Positions 27,241 through 36,067 of a DNA stretch of 64,000 nt are shown piece by piece (within the stretch, counting starts at the first letter, position 1; each line of letters begins with the position of its first letter). Source of the stretch: Aliishimia sp963678085 (GTDB lineage Bacteria > Pseudomonadota > Alphaproteobacteria > Rhodobacterales > Rhodobacteraceae); assembly GCA_963678085.1 (NCBI GenBank), contig OY782680.1:2542001-2606000 (forward strand), written 5' to 3'. The notes beneath the pieces are model-generated. The model saw only the letters and a list, made by a program, of their open reading frames with translations, ran no database searches and was not told the DNA's origin. A program made the position numbers and the translations under genes.

Positions 27241-27513
27241 GAATTGCCCTTTTCTTTGGTTAACCGTATTATGAGTTAACCGTAATATGTGAAACAATAT
27301 CATAACGCACGGATTGGCTGTTTCTACGAATTTTATCGAAAATCAGAAACAATTTTTTTCAATTGTTGACATCAGATCGCAACCCGCTGTTTTTTATGGA
27401 TGTTTTTTCATGTGAACTCTTTCTCGCAAAAATCCTAGTAATTTATGTTTGCATCAAGAAACCTCAGAGTTGTATCTTTCGACCGTAACGAGTTGAAATT
27501 TGGAGTTTTAGCG
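27241..27513 (+). promoter_or_regulatory. AT-rich upstream region of RTX gene 1 (duplicated at 28990-29238)
   Basis: This 270-base stretch and the one before RTX gene 2 are clearly homologous. Shared blocks include CGAATTTTAT, AGAAACAATTTTTTTCAA, AATTTATGTTTG, AGAGTTGTATCT and CGTAACGAGTTGAAATTTGG ending at the ribosome site. An inverted repeat, GTTTCT with AGAAAC around an ATTTT/AAAAT inner stem and followed by TTTTTTT, is kept in both. It could be an operator, an attenuator or a terminator. A clean -35/-10 pair could not be chosen. Confidence 0.6.
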
Positions 27514-28515
27514 ATGACTGCTATTACAAACGCAGCAAATGCAGCGACACAGGCCGTAGATACTGGGAAATCCCAAGATGCGGAAAAGGAATTCAGCAAC
27601 ATTCTCAACGGGGATGCGGGCCGCAACATAATGGGCGGCAGCGACGCAGACAATCATATGGATGGCAAGGCCGGCGATGATTACATGCGGGGCAATGGCG
27701 GCAATGACACCGTGAACGGCGGCACTGGCAATGACTTTGTCATTGGAGATGCCGGTGATGATCTCTTGAATGGCGAAGCTGGCGACGACTTCGTATATGG
27801 CGGCACCGGCAATGACACGTTGAATGGCGGCGCTGGCAATGACAGCATGAATGGTGGCGAAGGCAGTAACCTGTTGGATGGTGGCTCCGGCGACGATCTC
27901 TTGATCGGTGGCGGGGGGGGCAGTAGCACCTTGCTCGGCGGCTCAGGCAATGATACCCTGGAGTCCGGCGGCGGCACTGGCAACGACTTCATGGATGGCG
28001 GCACTGGCAACGATTCCGTGGAAGGTGGCGGTGGTAATGACTACCTGAAAGGCGGCGAAGGCGATGACGTCTTGAGAGGTGGATTTGGCAGAGACGTCAA
28101 AGGCAACGAGAACACAGACGATGGCGATGACTTCTTGGAAGGCGGCGCAGGCAACGACATCATCGATGGTCAAAATGGTGATGACATCATGCTTGGTGGC
28201 ACCGGGAATGACGTGATCCTCACCGGCAAAGGCGATGACCGTGCCGAGGGGGGCAGCGGTGACGACCATGTTATTGTGGATGGAGGAGGCCATAAAGTTC
28301 TCTATGGTGGCGAGGGTACTGATACGCTCACCATTCGCGGCAACCAAGAAGACTACTTTATCTTCTCTGACCACACTGGTGCGACTGTCATCACAGACAG
28401 CAAAGGAACGTATATCCAAGCCACTGGGTTTGAGAACATTAAATTCGATCCCGATATGGATATGAGCATGCCCATCTCGCCGCTCCCGACAACTCCGCCA
28501 GAGCCCGGTAGTTAA
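27514..28515 (+). CDS. RTX-repeat calcium-binding protein 1 (C-terminally truncated)
   Basis: 333 residues from ATG 27514, with GGAG upstream as in the paralogue. The first 40 residues (TAITNAANAATQAV... FSNIL) match those of RTX protein 2. From about residue 40 to 270 the protein is RTX nonapeptide repeats of the GGxGxDxxx type, which bind calcium in a beta-roll. Such proteins are normally exported by a type I system using a C-terminal signal. The stop at 28515 comes before a decayed tail that is homologous to the C-terminus of protein 2, so the export signal may be lost. No type I exporter is in the window. Confidence 0.85.
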   Translation: MTAITNAANAATQAVDTGKSQDAEKEFSNILNGDAGRNIMGGSDADNHMDGKAGDDYMRGNGGNDTVNGGTGNDFVIGDAGDDLLNGEAGDDFVYGGTGNDTLNGGAGNDSMNGGEGSNLLDGGSGDDLLIGGGGGSSTLLGGSGNDTLESGGGTGNDFMDGGTGNDSVEGGGGNDYLKGGEGDDVLRGGFGRDVKGNENTDDGDDFLEGGAGNDIIDGQNGDDIMLGGTGNDVILTGKGDDRAEGGSGDDHVIVDGGGHKVLYGGEGTDTLTIRGNQEDYFIFSDHTGATVITDSKGTYIQATGFENIKFDPDMDMSMPISPLPTTPPEPGS

Positions 28516-28718
28516 AGTCGATAACGGCCGCGTTTATGATGATCTGCAATTCGCTGGCGCTGATGGTGGTCGCTACGGCGTCCAAGGGCAAGACCTACAA
28601 CATCCTCAGCGATGCAGGCATCCAACTGAACGCGCGTTTTGATCCGTTGGTGGACAGAGAGGTCCAGACAGTCATTGGTGAAGCTGGTCTAACACCAGAT
28701 CACCTTTGGGTACTGTAA
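28516..28718 (+). pseudogene. Decayed C-terminal tail of RTX gene 1
   Basis: Downstream of the stop, one frame reads FAGADGGRYG and another, after a frameshift near 28585, reads GKTYNILSDAGIQLNA. Protein 2 has LGADGGEYD followed in one frame by GKTYNILSDTGIQMNA (nt 32150-32230). The DNA alignment is strong through GACCTACAACATCCTC. The first RTX gene therefore once had a longer C-terminus that has been broken by a stop and a frameshift. Confidence 0.75.
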
Positions 28719-28810
28719 CTACACTTCTGTATTCACAGATAGCGATCCAGAGCAAACCCGGCAGCTCTCGTAAAAGGGCCCTCCGGCAAGCGTGGAGCCA
28801 AGCAACAAAA

Positions 28811-28847
28811 AAAAAGTGCAGCATGTTTTGGACATGCTGCACTTTTT
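28811..28847 (+). terminator. Perfect 16-bp bidirectional terminator
   Basis: AAAAAGTGCAGCATGT and ACATGCTGCACTTTTT are exact reverse complements around TTTGG, giving a stem with A and T runs on both sides. It ends transcripts from the RTX 1 region and insulates RTX gene 2. Confidence 0.9.
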
Positions 28848-28989
28848 CAGTTAGCTTCCTCTCTATTTCGGACCCCAAAAAACAGGCCAAGCTTTTGAGA
28901 TGATCGCGCTCTGGTCAAATTCGCCAAACTCAACAAAATTTACACCAGAACCAATTCGAGATCAAAAAAGTGAGAGCATATAAATTTCC

Positions 28990-29238
28990 CTTTTCCTTAT
29001 TTGGCCACAATATGCGAAACAATACCACATAGCATGGGTATGTTGTTTCTGCGAATTTTATTGAAAATAAGAAACAATTTTTTTCAACTGTTTACGATCA
29101 AACGTAACAATCTGATTTTTATGAATATTTTTCCTTGCAGATTTTATCTCGCAAAAACCCATACAATTTATGTTTGTGTCGAGGAGCCCTAGAGTTGTAT
29201 CTACAGGGCGTAACGAGTTGAAATTTGGAGTTTGAGTT
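28990..29238 (+). promoter_or_regulatory. AT-rich upstream region of RTX gene 2
   Basis: Homologue of 27241-27513, with the same inverted repeat (GTTTCTGCGAATTTT / AAAATAAGAAAC) followed by AATTTTTTTCAA, and the same run-in to the ribosome site TTTGGAG. The interval 28719-28989 holds only the terminator and no gene. Confidence 0.6.
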
Positions 29239-32200
29239 ATGACTGGCATTACAAATGCAGCAAATACAGCAGCACAAGCCGCAGATAATGGGAAAGCCCA
29301 AGACGCGGAACATGAATTCAGCAACATACTCAAGGGCGATGCAAGCGCTCCTCGCGGGGATGTCGAATTTCGTGGCGAAAAGGGTGACCCTGGAGCCCGA
29401 GGCGAAAAGGGAGATACAGGAACTGGCTGGCCGCTAATCGCCAGCCTGTACACCGATAGAGACAATAAATACCTTGGGGACAAAGGAGACACCGGCGCCC
29501 CAAGCGCAACAGATACCGTACAGCTTGTCAACGAACACGGACAAACCCTAAAGCACGGCGGCATCTACAGCGATGGCAACGGCAACGTCTCACCCATGAT
29601 CGGTCCCAATGGCGAAAGACTGCCCAATCCCTTTGAAGCTAAGGAGAAAGGGGACAAAGGAGACACCGGAGCCCCAAGCGCAACAGATACCCCACCGCCT
29701 GCCAACGAACAGGGGCAACACCTATTTCATGGTGGCATCTATCATGGCCCGAACGGCCAGGTCGCACCCGTGATCGGCCCCAATGGTGAAACACTGCCCA
29801 ATCCTTTTGAAGGCAAATGGGACACCCGAGCACCAAGCGCAACAGATATCGCAAAGCTTGTCAACGAACAGGGACAAAACCTCTTGCACGGCGGCGTATA
29901 CACCGACGGCAACGGCAACGTCTCACCCGTGATCGGCCCCAATGGTGAAAAACTGCGCAATCCCTTTGAGATTGACGCAGGAAACCTCGTCCCCATCGAC
30001 CCAGAAGGTTTCGTCGATGGCAAAGCCGACGAGTTCGTCCCCGGTTTCGACTCTCGCTTAGGCCCCGAAGGCATACAACCTCTGCTCCATGGAGGCATAT
30101 ACCCCGACGGCACGCCTGTGATCGGCCCCGATGGCAAGGAGCGGTATCCGGGCTTTGTGGACGAAGAAAGCTTTTTCCCCAAGCCTAATAGCCAGCCCCC
30201 CATCGGCCCAGAAGGCTTCGTTGATGGCAAAGGCGACGAGTTCATCCCCGGTTACGAACCTCGCATCGGCCCAGACAGCATCAGCCCCGGTTCCGACATA
30301 CACAAAGACCTCTACATCGATTACGAACCTCGCATCGGCCCAGACACCATCGCCCCTGGTTCCGACAGACTCCCATTCTTCGGCCCCGGCGGAGGCAAGG
30401 AACTACCCTCTCCACACATCCCGGAGAGAATCTGCCCAGGTCGCCCTGATCGCCCCGAATACCCTCTCCCAAATGACCTCCTAATAGTCGACATGGACCA
30501 AACCTGGATCGACCGTAATGGCGACGACTCCAAGATCAGCGGGAACGGCGACGACTACCTGAATGGTCTCGACGGCGATGACACAATCTCTGGCGGAGGC
30601 GGCAAAGACACAATCATCGGCGGCGACGGCAACAATAAGCTGCACGGTGGAGATGGCGATGACCATGTGACGAGTAATGACGGTGAAGATCTCGTGAATG
30701 GCGGCGATGGCAATGACACATTGTTAACCGGTGGCGGAAATGACACCGTGGGCGGCGGCGATGGCAACGACGGCATTCATGGCGAAGACGGCGATGACCT
30801 TGTGGATGGTGGCGCCGGCAACGACACCGTACATGGTGGCCGGGGTAACGATACCCTGAAAGGCGGCGACGGCGATGACCTTGTTTCAGACGGTGGTTAC
30901 GACGGCAAAGATGTCTTGGATGGTGGTGCTGGCAACGACACCGTAAGAGGCTATGCCGGCAACGACACCATGACTGGTGGCACCGGTAATGACTCCATGG
31001 AAGGTGGCCACGGCGATGACTCTATGGAAGGTGGCGAAGGCCATGATCGCATGCTTGGCGGCGAAGGCGATGACACCATGGAAGGTGGCAGCGGCAGTGA
31101 TCGCATGCTCGGCGGCGAAGGCAATGATGCCATGGCTGGTGGCGACGGCAAAGACTTCATGAGAGGCGGCGAAGGCAATGACACCATGAACGGCGGTGCT
31201 GGCAACGACGATATGGACGGCGGGGCTGGCAATGATTTCATGCGTGGCGGCACCGGCAATGACACCATGAGCGGCGGCGCTGGAGATGACACCGTTATTG
31301 GAGATTCCGGTGATGACCTCTTGGATGGCGAAGATGGCAACGACGTCGTATATGGCGGGGATGGCGATGACACCTTGCTTGGCGGAGCTGGTAACGACTC
31401 CTTAAATGGTGGCGAAGGCAACAACCTTTTGGATGGCGGCACCGGCGACGATCGCTTGATCAGTGGCTGGGGGGGCAATAGCACCCTGAAAGGCGGCGAA
31501 GGTAATGACAGCCTGGAAAGCGGTGGCGGCACTGGCGACGACCTCATGGATGGCGGCACCGGTAACGATACCATAGCAGGTGGAGCTGGCGATGACACGC
31601 TAAAGGGCGGCACCGGTGATGACGTCCTGGTTGGTGGCTTCAACAACGGCAAGTGGGTAGTCGAAGACGGCAATGACTTCTTGGAGGGTGGCTCCGGCAA
31701 CGACTCCATCAACGGTCAAAGCGGTGATGACACCCTGGATGGCGGCTCTGGGGATGACGTGATCCTCACCGGCAAAGGGGATGATGTTGTCTACGCGGGC
31801 AACGGAGATGACCTGGTTGTTGTCGACGGATCAGGCAACAAAGTTCTCTTCGGCGGTGACGGCAATGATACGCTGGTCGTCTATGGTAATGAGGAAGACT
31901 ACAGCATGACCAAAGACGAAAGCGGTACGGTTTACATCACAAATGATGATGGGACTAATATCGTGGCCAACGGGTTTGAAAACATTGTTTTCGCGCCAAA
32001 ACCAGAAGCCACCGTTGTACCAAGCTGGCCAAGCGCCTCTGACTTCGCACCAGCCGAGCCTGAAGTGGTTGAAGTCGAAACGGGCGGTATCTTTGTTAGC
32101 ATGGGCACCACGCGCTTCAGTAACGATGGCAACTCGCGCTTCCTTGGCGCCGATGGTGGCGAATATGATATGCTGGGCGAGGCTGGAAAGACCTACAACA

Positions 32201-32787
32201 TCCTCTCCGACACCGGCATTCAGATGAATGCGACATATAAAGAGATATTCGTCCCTAGCCTATCTATACTTGAGGAAGGCCGCACCTTACCTGTGGTTGA
32301 GCAAGTTGGCTTCACCACAGAGGAGGGTAAGTTCACCGTCAATTCAGACGGAACCGTTGAAATCTTCTTTGAGAACGATAGTGGTGAAGTTGGAACCGTG
32401 CTGGTTTCAGGACCAGGCGAATATCTGCATGGCGCTGTCACGATCAATGATCAAGGACATGTTATCGTAAATGCCGGGGAGTATGAGATCACCTTTGACA
32501 AGTTCATACCAGACGTTCCCCAAAAAGAAGGCTTCCTGGAATGGCCCGCGGGCTATATTGGTAATATCGAAATCCGCTCCGATGATGCCAACTCTGATGG
32601 CAAACTGCCTTCCGGGCTTTGGGGCGCAACGGTAGATGGTGATGGTGTCGCCCGCTATAAAGATCCAGATATACGCACCTACAATCGAGATGGCGAAGTC
32701 ATCAAACCGGGCGATAGACCCAACGTCGAGCTCTATGAAGTGAGCGATATCTTCGATACAGATTTCGACAATTTCAATAACTTCTAA
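29239..32787 (+). CDS. Large mosaic RTX protein 2 with collagen-like and tandem-repeat N-terminal region
   Basis: 1182 residues. Residues 1-40 match RTX protein 1. A collagen-like G-x-y stretch (GEKGDPGARGEKGDTG) follows. Then come three units of about 50-60 residues built on APSATD...NEQGQ...HGGIY...VIGPNGE.LPNPFE, and a region of repeated IGPEGFVDGK/DEF and YEPRIGPD units to about residue 400. About 424-890 are RTX GGxGxD repeats, and the last 290 residues form a non-repetitive C-terminal domain. It is acidic and almost cysteine-free, as expected for a secreted calcium-folded protein of the type I pathway. Likely an extracellular adhesin or surface protein; no enzymatic domain is recognised. 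Confidence 0.88.
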   Translation: MTGITNAANTAAQAADNGKAQDAEHEFSNILKGDASAPRGDVEFRGEKGDPGARGEKGDTGTGWPLIASLYTDRDNKYLGDKGDTGAPSATDTVQLVNEHGQTLKHGGIYSDGNGNVSPMIGPNGERLPNPFEAKEKGDKGDTGAPSATDTPPPANEQGQHLFHGGIYHGPNGQVAPVIGPNGETLPNPFEGKWDTRAPSATDIAKLVNEQGQNLLHGGVYTDGNGNVSPVIGPNGEKLRNPFEIDAGNLVPIDPEGFVDGKADEFVPGFDSRLGPEGIQPLLHGGIYPDGTPVIGPDGKERYPGFVDEESFFPKPNSQPPIGPEGFVDGKGDEFIPGYEPRIGPDSISPGSDIHKDLYIDYEPRIGPDTIAPGSDRLPFFGPGGGKELPSPHIPERICPGRPDRPEYPLPNDLLIVDMDQTWIDRNGDDSKISGNGDDYLNGLDGDDTISGGGGKDTIIGGDGNNKLHGGDGDDHVTSNDGEDLVNGGDGNDTLLTGGGNDTVGGGDGNDGIHGEDGDDLVDGGAGNDTVHGGRGNDTLKGGDGDDLVSDGGYDGKDVLDGGAGNDTVRGYAGNDTMTGGTGNDSMEGGHGDDSMEGGEGHDRMLGGEGDDTMEGGSGSDRMLGGEGNDAMAGGDGKDFMRGGEGNDTMNGGAGNDDMDGGAGNDFMRGGTGNDTMSGGAGDDTVIGDSGDDLLDGEDGNDVVYGGDGDDTLLGGAGNDSLNGGEGNNLLDGGTGDDRLISGWGGNSTLKGGEGNDSLESGGGTGDDLMDGGTGNDTIAGGAGDDTLKGGTGDDVLVGGFNNGKWVVEDGNDFLEGGSGNDSINGQSGDDTLDGGSGDDVILTGKGDDVVYAGNGDDLVVVDGSGNKVLFGGDGNDTLVVYGNEEDYSMTKDESGTVYITNDDGTNIVANGFENIVFAPKPEATVVPSWPSASDFAPAEPEVVEVETGGIFVSMGTTRFSNDGNSRFLGADGGEYDMLGEAGKTYNILSDTGIQMNATYKEIFVPSLSILEEGRTLPVVEQVGFTTEEGKFTVNSDGTVEIFFENDSGEVGTVLVSGPGEYLHGAVTINDQGHVIVNAGEYEITFDKFIPDVPQKEGFLEWPAGYIGNIEIRSDDANSDGKLPSGLWGATVDGDGVARYKDPDIRTYNRDGEVIKPGDRPNVELYEVSDIFDTDFDNFNNF

Positions 32788-32793
32788 GCTAAG

Positions 32794-32824
32794 CGGCGGT
32801 CGGGTCAACTTGACTCGACCGCCG
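32794..32824 (+). terminator. Strong hairpin after RTX gene 2
   Basis: CGGCGGTCG and CGACCGCCG pair, with an inner GTC/GAC extension around a short loop, seven bases after the RTX 2 stop. There is no clear T-run, but the stem is strong and well placed for transcript termination. Confidence 0.7.
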
Positions 32825-32840
32825 ACATTCCACCCCTACC

Positions 32841-32898
32841 CCATCAATCCGAGCAAATTACTACGCAATTTGAACGGAAAATCGGTGGGCAAACAAAA
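32841..32898 (+). repeat. Structured repeat, copy B
   Basis: Homologous to 6635-6692 (42 of 58 bases). CCATC pairs with GGTGG and CAAATT with AATTTG. Here TCCG and CGGA add an inner stem. Weaker similarity to the bases after copy A runs on to about 32929, where the IS3 remnant begins. Confidence 0.55.
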
Positions 32899-32930
32899 AC
32901 ATGGCCCTCTACCTGTAGCGTCAGCCAGGC

Positions 32931-33300
32931 TGAACTTCGTCCCTGTTCCCGGACATCGGGGTAATTTACCCGTTCAGTCCAGACAGGGAGTACGAGATGG
33001 GACAAAAGAGACGGAATTTCACTGAGGAATTCATAGGAGAGGGGCCGGGACGCCATTTGTTCAAATCTGGCTCTGAGCGCGGTCGAAAGGCTGATGCGGC
33101 AGAGTTCGCGCAGCTGCGGCGCGACAATAAGCGGCTCAAAGAGCAGGTTGAGATATACTCCATTGAGATTTTCTACAACCGCCAACGCCGCCACTTTGCC
33201 ATCGGCTACAAAACGCCAATACAGGCGCTCGAAAACATAACTTGGAAAACCGCCGCATAGGGTCATTAATCAAACTGCCTGGAAAAAGGGGCGAAGGTCA
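32931..33300 (+). mobile_element. IS3-family element reduced to about 370 bp
   Basis: The left end starts TGAACTTCGTCCCTGTTCCC and the right end, reverse complemented, starts TGACCTTCGCCCCTTTTTCC. These are imperfect terminal inverted repeats with the TG...CA ends of IS3 elements. The inside has lost most of both transposase frames. No convincing target duplication is seen. Confidence 0.7.
32998..33260 (+). pseudogene. IS3 transposase remnant (orfA start joined to orfB end)
   Basis: The 87-residue frame starts MGQKRRNFTEEF, the typical N-terminus of IS3 OrfA, passes through AQLRRDNKRLKEQ (the OrfA leucine zipper), then jumps to IEIFYNRQRRHFAIGYKTP and ends NITWKTAA, the end of OrfB. The helix-turn-helix of OrfA is gone and almost all of the DDE integrase domain is deleted, so it cannot transpose. 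Confidence 0.85.
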
Positions 33301-33306
33301 TGCCCG

Positions 33307-34065
33307 CTATTGCGGACGTTCCGCCCATCCCGCAAAGATGCGTTCCAGTGCGACCACCACATAGTAGAGCGCAATTCCCAGCGCAGCAAGCGCGATCAGA
33401 ACGGCGAACATCAGCGGGTAGTCGGAATTGGTCTTTCCCGAATCGAACAACGCACCCAGGCCGCGCCCATGGGGGCTGACGATCTCCATCAGGTTCGTGC
33501 CTATGAAGGCGAGCGTGACGGCGACTTTCAGCGCGCCAAAGAACTCAGGCAAGGTTTTAGGCAGGGCGATTTTCCAAAAGATAGTCGCCTGACTGGCCCC
33601 GAGGGACCGCAGGATGTCGCGGTATTCTGGCTCCAGTGTGGACAGGCCAATGGACACCGACACGGCAATCGGGAAAAAGCTGATCATAAAGGCGATCAAT
33701 ACGGTGTTGAAGTCATGGGCACCAACGAACATCAGCGCCACGATAGGGACCACGGTGGCCTTGGGGATGGCATTGAACCCCACAAGCAGCGGGTAAAGCG
33801 CATCGCGCATGAGGCGGGAAAACCCCATGATCATGCCGATCCCGGTGCCGACGATCACCGCCAGCAGCAGGCCGAGCACGGTACGCCACAGGGTTTGCCA
33901 GCCCATAATCAGGAACAAATTCCAATATTTTGAAAAGGCGGGCACCAGATCGCTGGGCGAGGCCATTTTGTAATTGGGCCAGCCAGCGGCCCAGACGGTC
34001 AGTTCCCACAGGATCAGAAAGATGACCATGGCGGCGGTGGGGATCAGGATCTTTTGTAACTGCAT
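33307..34065 (-). CDS. ABC transporter permease (SsuC/TauC type)
   Basis: 252 residues with about six membrane segments and the binding-protein-dependent permease loop (LRSLGASQATIFWKIALPKTLPE, shortened here). It resembles permeases of nitrate/sulfonate/taurine or pyrimidine-precursor importers. Its start overlaps the ATPase stop at 34065. It is the last gene of a three-gene set that follows urtABCDE on the same strand. Confidence 0.9.
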   Translation of the reverse strand: MQLQKILIPTAAMVIFLILWELTVWAAGWPNYKMASPSDLVPAFSKYWNLFLIMGWQTLWRTVLGLLLAVIVGTGIGMIMGFSRLMRDALYPLLVGFNAIPKATVVPIVALMFVGAHDFNTVLIAFMISFFPIAVSVSIGLSTLEPEYRDILRSLGASQATIFWKIALPKTLPEFFGALKVAVTLAFIGTNLMEIVSPHGRGLGALFDSGKTNSDYPLMFAVLIALAALGIALYYVVVALERIFAGWAERPQ

Positions 34066-34859
34066 CAGGCGGCGTCCTTGTCAGATGTGCGGCCTTGGGC
34101 GATCTCAATCTGATGGCGCAGGGTGGCCAGCATATCGGCGGCTTCGGGCGTATAAAGGTGATCCAGGTCACGCGGACCAGAATTGGGCACATCCAGCACA
34201 TATTGGGTGCGCGCCGGGCGTCCTGACAGCACCACCACCTGATCCGCCAGAAAGATGGATTCGCGCAGGTCATGGGTGATCAGAACCCCGGTAAAGGGTT
34301 CGCGTTCCTTGACCTGATGCATGGTCTGCCACAGGTCTTCGCGGGTAAAAGCATCCAGCGCGCCAAACGGTTCGTCAAGGATAAGGACCTCTGGCTTATG
34401 CACCAGTGACCGACAGAGCGACGCACGCTGGCGCATGCCACCGGACAATTCTGAGGGGCGCTTGTCTTCGAACCCGGACAGCCCCACCAGTTCCAGCAGG
34501 TGTCGGGCGCGGTCTTTGCGTTCGGGCTTGGTCAGGCTATTGGGCACGATCTCCAGAGGCAGCATAACATTTTGCAGGATCGACCTCCATTCCAGCAGAA
34601 CCGGGTTCTGGAACGCCATCCCCACGGTTGCGCGCGGGCCGGTGACAGGTTGGCCATGGAGCTCGACCAGACCTTCATCCGGTTTCAACAGGCCCGATAT
34701 CAGGCGCGTCAGAGTGGATTTGCCACAGCCCGACGGGCCCACCACGGCAACAAAGCCGCCTTCGGCCACGTCCAGCTCCAGCCCGTCCAGAACCTGTAAA
34801 GGCCCTGTTGCGGTGTCAAAGGCATGGCGCACGCCTGCGATCTTGATCAATGAGGTCAT
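34065..34859 (-). CDS. ABC transporter ATP-binding protein (SsuB/TauB type)
   Basis: 264 residues with Walker A GPSGCGKST, the signature LSGGMRQRASL, Walker B VLILDEPFGALD and the switch histidine in LITHDLRE. It partners the permease at 33307 and the binding protein at 34913. Confidence 0.92.
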   Translation of the reverse strand: MTSLIKIAGVRHAFDTATGPLQVLDGLELDVAEGGFVAVVGPSGCGKSTLTRLISGLLKPDEGLVELHGQPVTGPRATVGMAFQNPVLLEWRSILQNVMLPLEIVPNSLTKPERKDRARHLLELVGLSGFEDKRPSELSGGMRQRASLCRSLVHKPEVLILDEPFGALDAFTREDLWQTMHQVKEREPFTGVLITHDLRESIFLADQVVVLSGRPARTQYVLDVPNSGPRDLDHLYTPEAADMLATLRHQIEIAQGRTSDKDAA

Positions 34860-34912
34860 AGGGATGTCCTTTTGTACCGCGCAAGGAGCCTCCCTCGCGC
34901 GGTACTGGGTTG

Positions 34913-35917
34913 TTATTTCAGAGAAAAGCCACCGTCGGGCAAGTAGGCATCGGTGAAATAGGCCGACGCGTCCGGCGCGGTCTGGAACGTATAGGTCGTT
35001 GCGATCTGCACCAGAGAGCTGGCAAGGCGGGCGTCATCCACATCACCAAACCCATTGGCGATGGTGTAATCGGTGACCACGTTGGCATCAATCGCCAGTT
35101 GCAGGCGGCGCTCTTCCAGCGCGGCATCAGCGGCGGGGTTGCGGGCGATCAGGCTTTCGATGGCCATGCCTGGGTCGGCGATGGCGTCGCTCCAACCCTT
35201 GGCGACCGCGCCGAGGAATCCTTTGATCACATCCGGGTTGGCGGCTGCAAAATCGGTGTTGACGATGATTGCGTTACCGTAAAGATCAACGCCATAATCG
35301 GCCATCAGCAGAGTCGCGATATCATCTTCAGCCACGCCAAGGCGAACAAGGTTCAGGTAGGATGAAAAGCTGAAGCCCGTTATTGCGGCAACGTTGCCTT
35401 CGGCCAGCATCGGTTCACGGGTGGGAAAGCCCACGGGTTCCACGGTGACATCCGCCATATCCAGCGCGTTTTCTGCGGCAAAGATCGGGAATTGCGCCCA
35501 TGCGCCATCGGGGGGCGGTGCGCCCAGAACTTTGCCAGCCAGATCGGCAGGGGCCTCAATGCCCAGAGATTTGCGACCGATCACGGCAAAAGGCGGCTTG
35601 TCATAGACCATCATCACTGCGGTCACCGGTGCGCCTGGGTTTTGGTCGAGGAACTTGATCAAGCTGTTGATATCTGCAAAGCCAACCGGAAAGGCGCCGG
35701 TGGCAACCTTGGGGATCGCATTCAAAGAGCCCGCTCCCGCAGAGATTTCCACGGCCAAGTCGGCTTCGGCAAAGTAACCCTTGTCAATTGCAACAAAATA
35801 GGGCGCAGCAGGGCCTTCGAATTTCCAGTCCAGTGCAAAGGGCACGGCGGTTTCAGCCTGTGCGACGCTTGCCATAGCAAGGGTTGCCGCAAGGGCCATT
35901 ATGGGTTTTTGGAACAT
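34913..35917 (-). CDS. NMT1/THI5-type ABC substrate-binding protein
   Basis: 334 residues from ATG 35917, with a GGAG-type site upstream and a signal peptide (MALAATLAMASVAQA). The mature part opens VPFALDWKFEGPAAPYFVAI, typical of the NMT1/THI5-like family, which includes binding proteins for thiamine precursors, sulfonates and other small nitrogen compounds. Position directly after the urea importer suggests a nitrogen-containing substrate, but this is inference only. A GGGCAG/CTGCCC hairpin at 35985-36001 separates it from urtE. Confidence 0.88.
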   Translation of the reverse strand: MFQKPIMALAATLAMASVAQAETAVPFALDWKFEGPAAPYFVAIDKGYFAEADLAVEISAGAGSLNAIPKVATGAFPVGFADINSLIKFLDQNPGAPVTAVMMVYDKPPFAVIGRKSLGIEAPADLAGKVLGAPPPDGAWAQFPIFAAENALDMADVTVEPVGFPTREPMLAEGNVAAITGFSFSSYLNLVRLGVAEDDIATLLMADYGVDLYGNAIIVNTDFAAANPDVIKGFLGAVAKGWSDAIADPGMAIESLIARNPAADAALEERRLQLAIDANVVTDYTIANGFGDVDDARLASSLVQIATTYTFQTAPDASAYFTDAYLPDGGFSLK

Positions 35918-36067
35918 TGTTTGTCTCCTGTCTATCATCGTTTTGCAGAGGATTTTCGCAATCTGTGCCGGGCGTCCAGAAATTGGGCAGAATGACTGCC
36001 CTTTCTCTGAGATTTGCCCAATAATCGCGAGGATTTTCGGCGGTGTGATCAATTTCTGGGCAAAGCG

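Noticed and set aside
27366..27400. TTGACA as -35 of RTX gene 1 with TATGGA as -10
   Set aside because: The spacing is 23 bases, too long for a sigma-70 promoter, and the box is not kept well in the duplicated region.
27681..28010. Open frame antisense to RTX gene 1
   Set aside because: Same cause: antisense of the nonapeptide repeats.
30951..31712. 253-residue open frame on the minus strand within the RTX 2 repeats, rich in Ser and Pro
   Set aside because: It is an antisense shadow of the GGxGxD repeats; regular codon patterns keep it open and it has no family features.
30600..31800. Short regular repeats that could suggest a CRISPR array
   Set aside because: They encode RTX nonapeptides in frame, with no spacer/repeat structure and no cas genes.
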